Source of the DNA: Halobacteria archaeon
GTDB lineage: Archaea; Halobacteriota; Syntropharchaeia; Alkanophagales; Methanospirareceae
Direction of reading: 5' to 3'
Assembly: GCA_029932715.1 (NCBI GenBank)
Contig: JAOZPO010000073.1
Location: 1-7,132, forward strand
DNA length: 7,132 bases
In this document: positions 6,832-7,132 of the stretch, in pieces
How the letters are laid out: each line of letters opens with the position of its first letter
Position numbering within the stretch: the stretch's first letter is position 1
Made by a program: the position numbers and the translations under genes
Notes under the pieces: generated by a model
The model's database searches: none
What the model was told of the DNA's origin: nothing
Seen by the model: the letters and a program-made list of their open reading frames with translations, nothing else

Positions 6832-7132
6832 ATGAAAACACCGCTTGTACCAGAAGAAGGAGGCCCCAGATGGGAATTAGTGCGAAACGTATTAGGGATA
6901 TTCGAGCAACGGAAAGTGTGAAAAATAGTGTCTAAATTCGGAATAAAGCCGTTAGATAGGACTGTAAGGATGCTGAAGGTTGTAATTCTCGCCTTGTGCT
7001 TCGATGTGGGCATAACCTTCGTAATAAGCGAATTAAAGGCTAAAGCATCGGTTAGACAATGGATTTTACGCTTACAGGCATTATACCGAAGGTTTAATCG
7101 AGTACGGCATCGTACCACTGATATTTCCGAGG
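6832..7132 (+). pseudogene. Decayed insertion-sequence transposase, probably ISH3/IS4-like DDE type, running off the window
   Basis: The frame from the ATG at 6832 gives 29 codons, ends at TGA (6919-6921), and continues in the same frame for 70 more sense codons with no other stop. The joined text (FEQRKV-stop-KIVSKFGIK, then RMLKVVILALCFDVG, ISELKAKASVRQW) reads as one protein and resembles the N-terminal part of archaeal IS transposases. The TGA is probably a CGA (Arg) that mutated. After the VRQW codons (7051-7062) the meaningful frame shifts by +1. From 7055 it reads DNGFYAYRHY, then EYGIVPLIFPR to the window end. That resembles the region around the second catalytic Asp of these transposases, normally well over 100 residues further on. 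So the gene appears to carry a nonsense mutation plus an internal deletion that changes frame. Family assignment is by recall of motifs; neither IS end is visible. Confidence 0.6.

Noticed and set aside
6919..6921. TGA read through as selenocysteine or another recoding event
   Set aside because: The downstream frame is also broken by a deletion and frame change, so decay is the simpler explanation. The site fits a CGA to TGA mutation, and no recoding hairpin is visible.
6828..7118. Minus-strand 96-codon frame at the right end
   Set aside because: It is antisense to the transposase remnant, whose plus-strand frames make better protein sense. The minus translation shows no recognisable motif.
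1..7132. CRISPR array, riboswitch or other RNA element
   Set aside because: No regularly spaced identical repeats and no recognised riboswitch core were seen anywhere. The repeats present are protein-coding modules or degenerate intergenic units.

Overview
The window looks archaeal, most likely euryarchaeal. It has TTTATAAA-type TATA boxes about 26-31 bases before gene starts, genes that start with almost no leader, and a partial tRNA-Phe. It also has a DUF1616 membrane protein, a family I associate mainly with methanogens and their relatives. A methanogen or anaerobic methane-oxidising lineage such as ANME-1/Methanophagales is a guess from overall style, not something the sequence proves.

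Layout. Bases 1-58 are the 5' part of a tRNA-Phe(GAA) on the minus strand, cut by the window edge in its T-loop. A 61-base gap with a palindromic TATA box separates it from a divergent tldD gene (120-1514, +), an intact zinc metallopeptidase of the TldD/PmbA family. A 150-base gap holding a pyrimidine-rich tract and a TATA box leads to one very large gene (1665-6440, +; 1591 aa) that takes up two thirds of the window. After it, 391 bases (6441-6831) have no convincing gene but contain degenerate repeat-like sequence and a strand-asymmetric A/C-rich strip. The window ends in a decayed transposase gene (6832-7132, +) with an in-frame stop and an apparent large internal deletion plus frame change.

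The large protein is the most interesting object. Its N-terminus is a four-helix VanZ-like domain fused to a DUF1616-type membrane domain, giving nine predicted helices that obey the positive-inside rule. These anchor about 1260 residues of extracytoplasmic beta-sandwich modules. The outside part is three copies of a two-module unit: A, the DUF1616 ectodomain, and J, a jelly-roll/carbohydrate-binding-like module. The first J module is split by an insert of about 368 residues made of four carboxypeptidase-regulatory-like beta-sandwich repeats, rich in N-glycosylation sequons. Removing the insert restores the 283-284 residue period of the A-J repeat, which is direct evidence for nested domain insertion. 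The protein is probably a glycosylated cell-surface protein; its function is unknown.

Nothing shows that tldD and the surface protein work together: each appears to have its own promoter, and the usual TldE partner of TldD is absent from the window.
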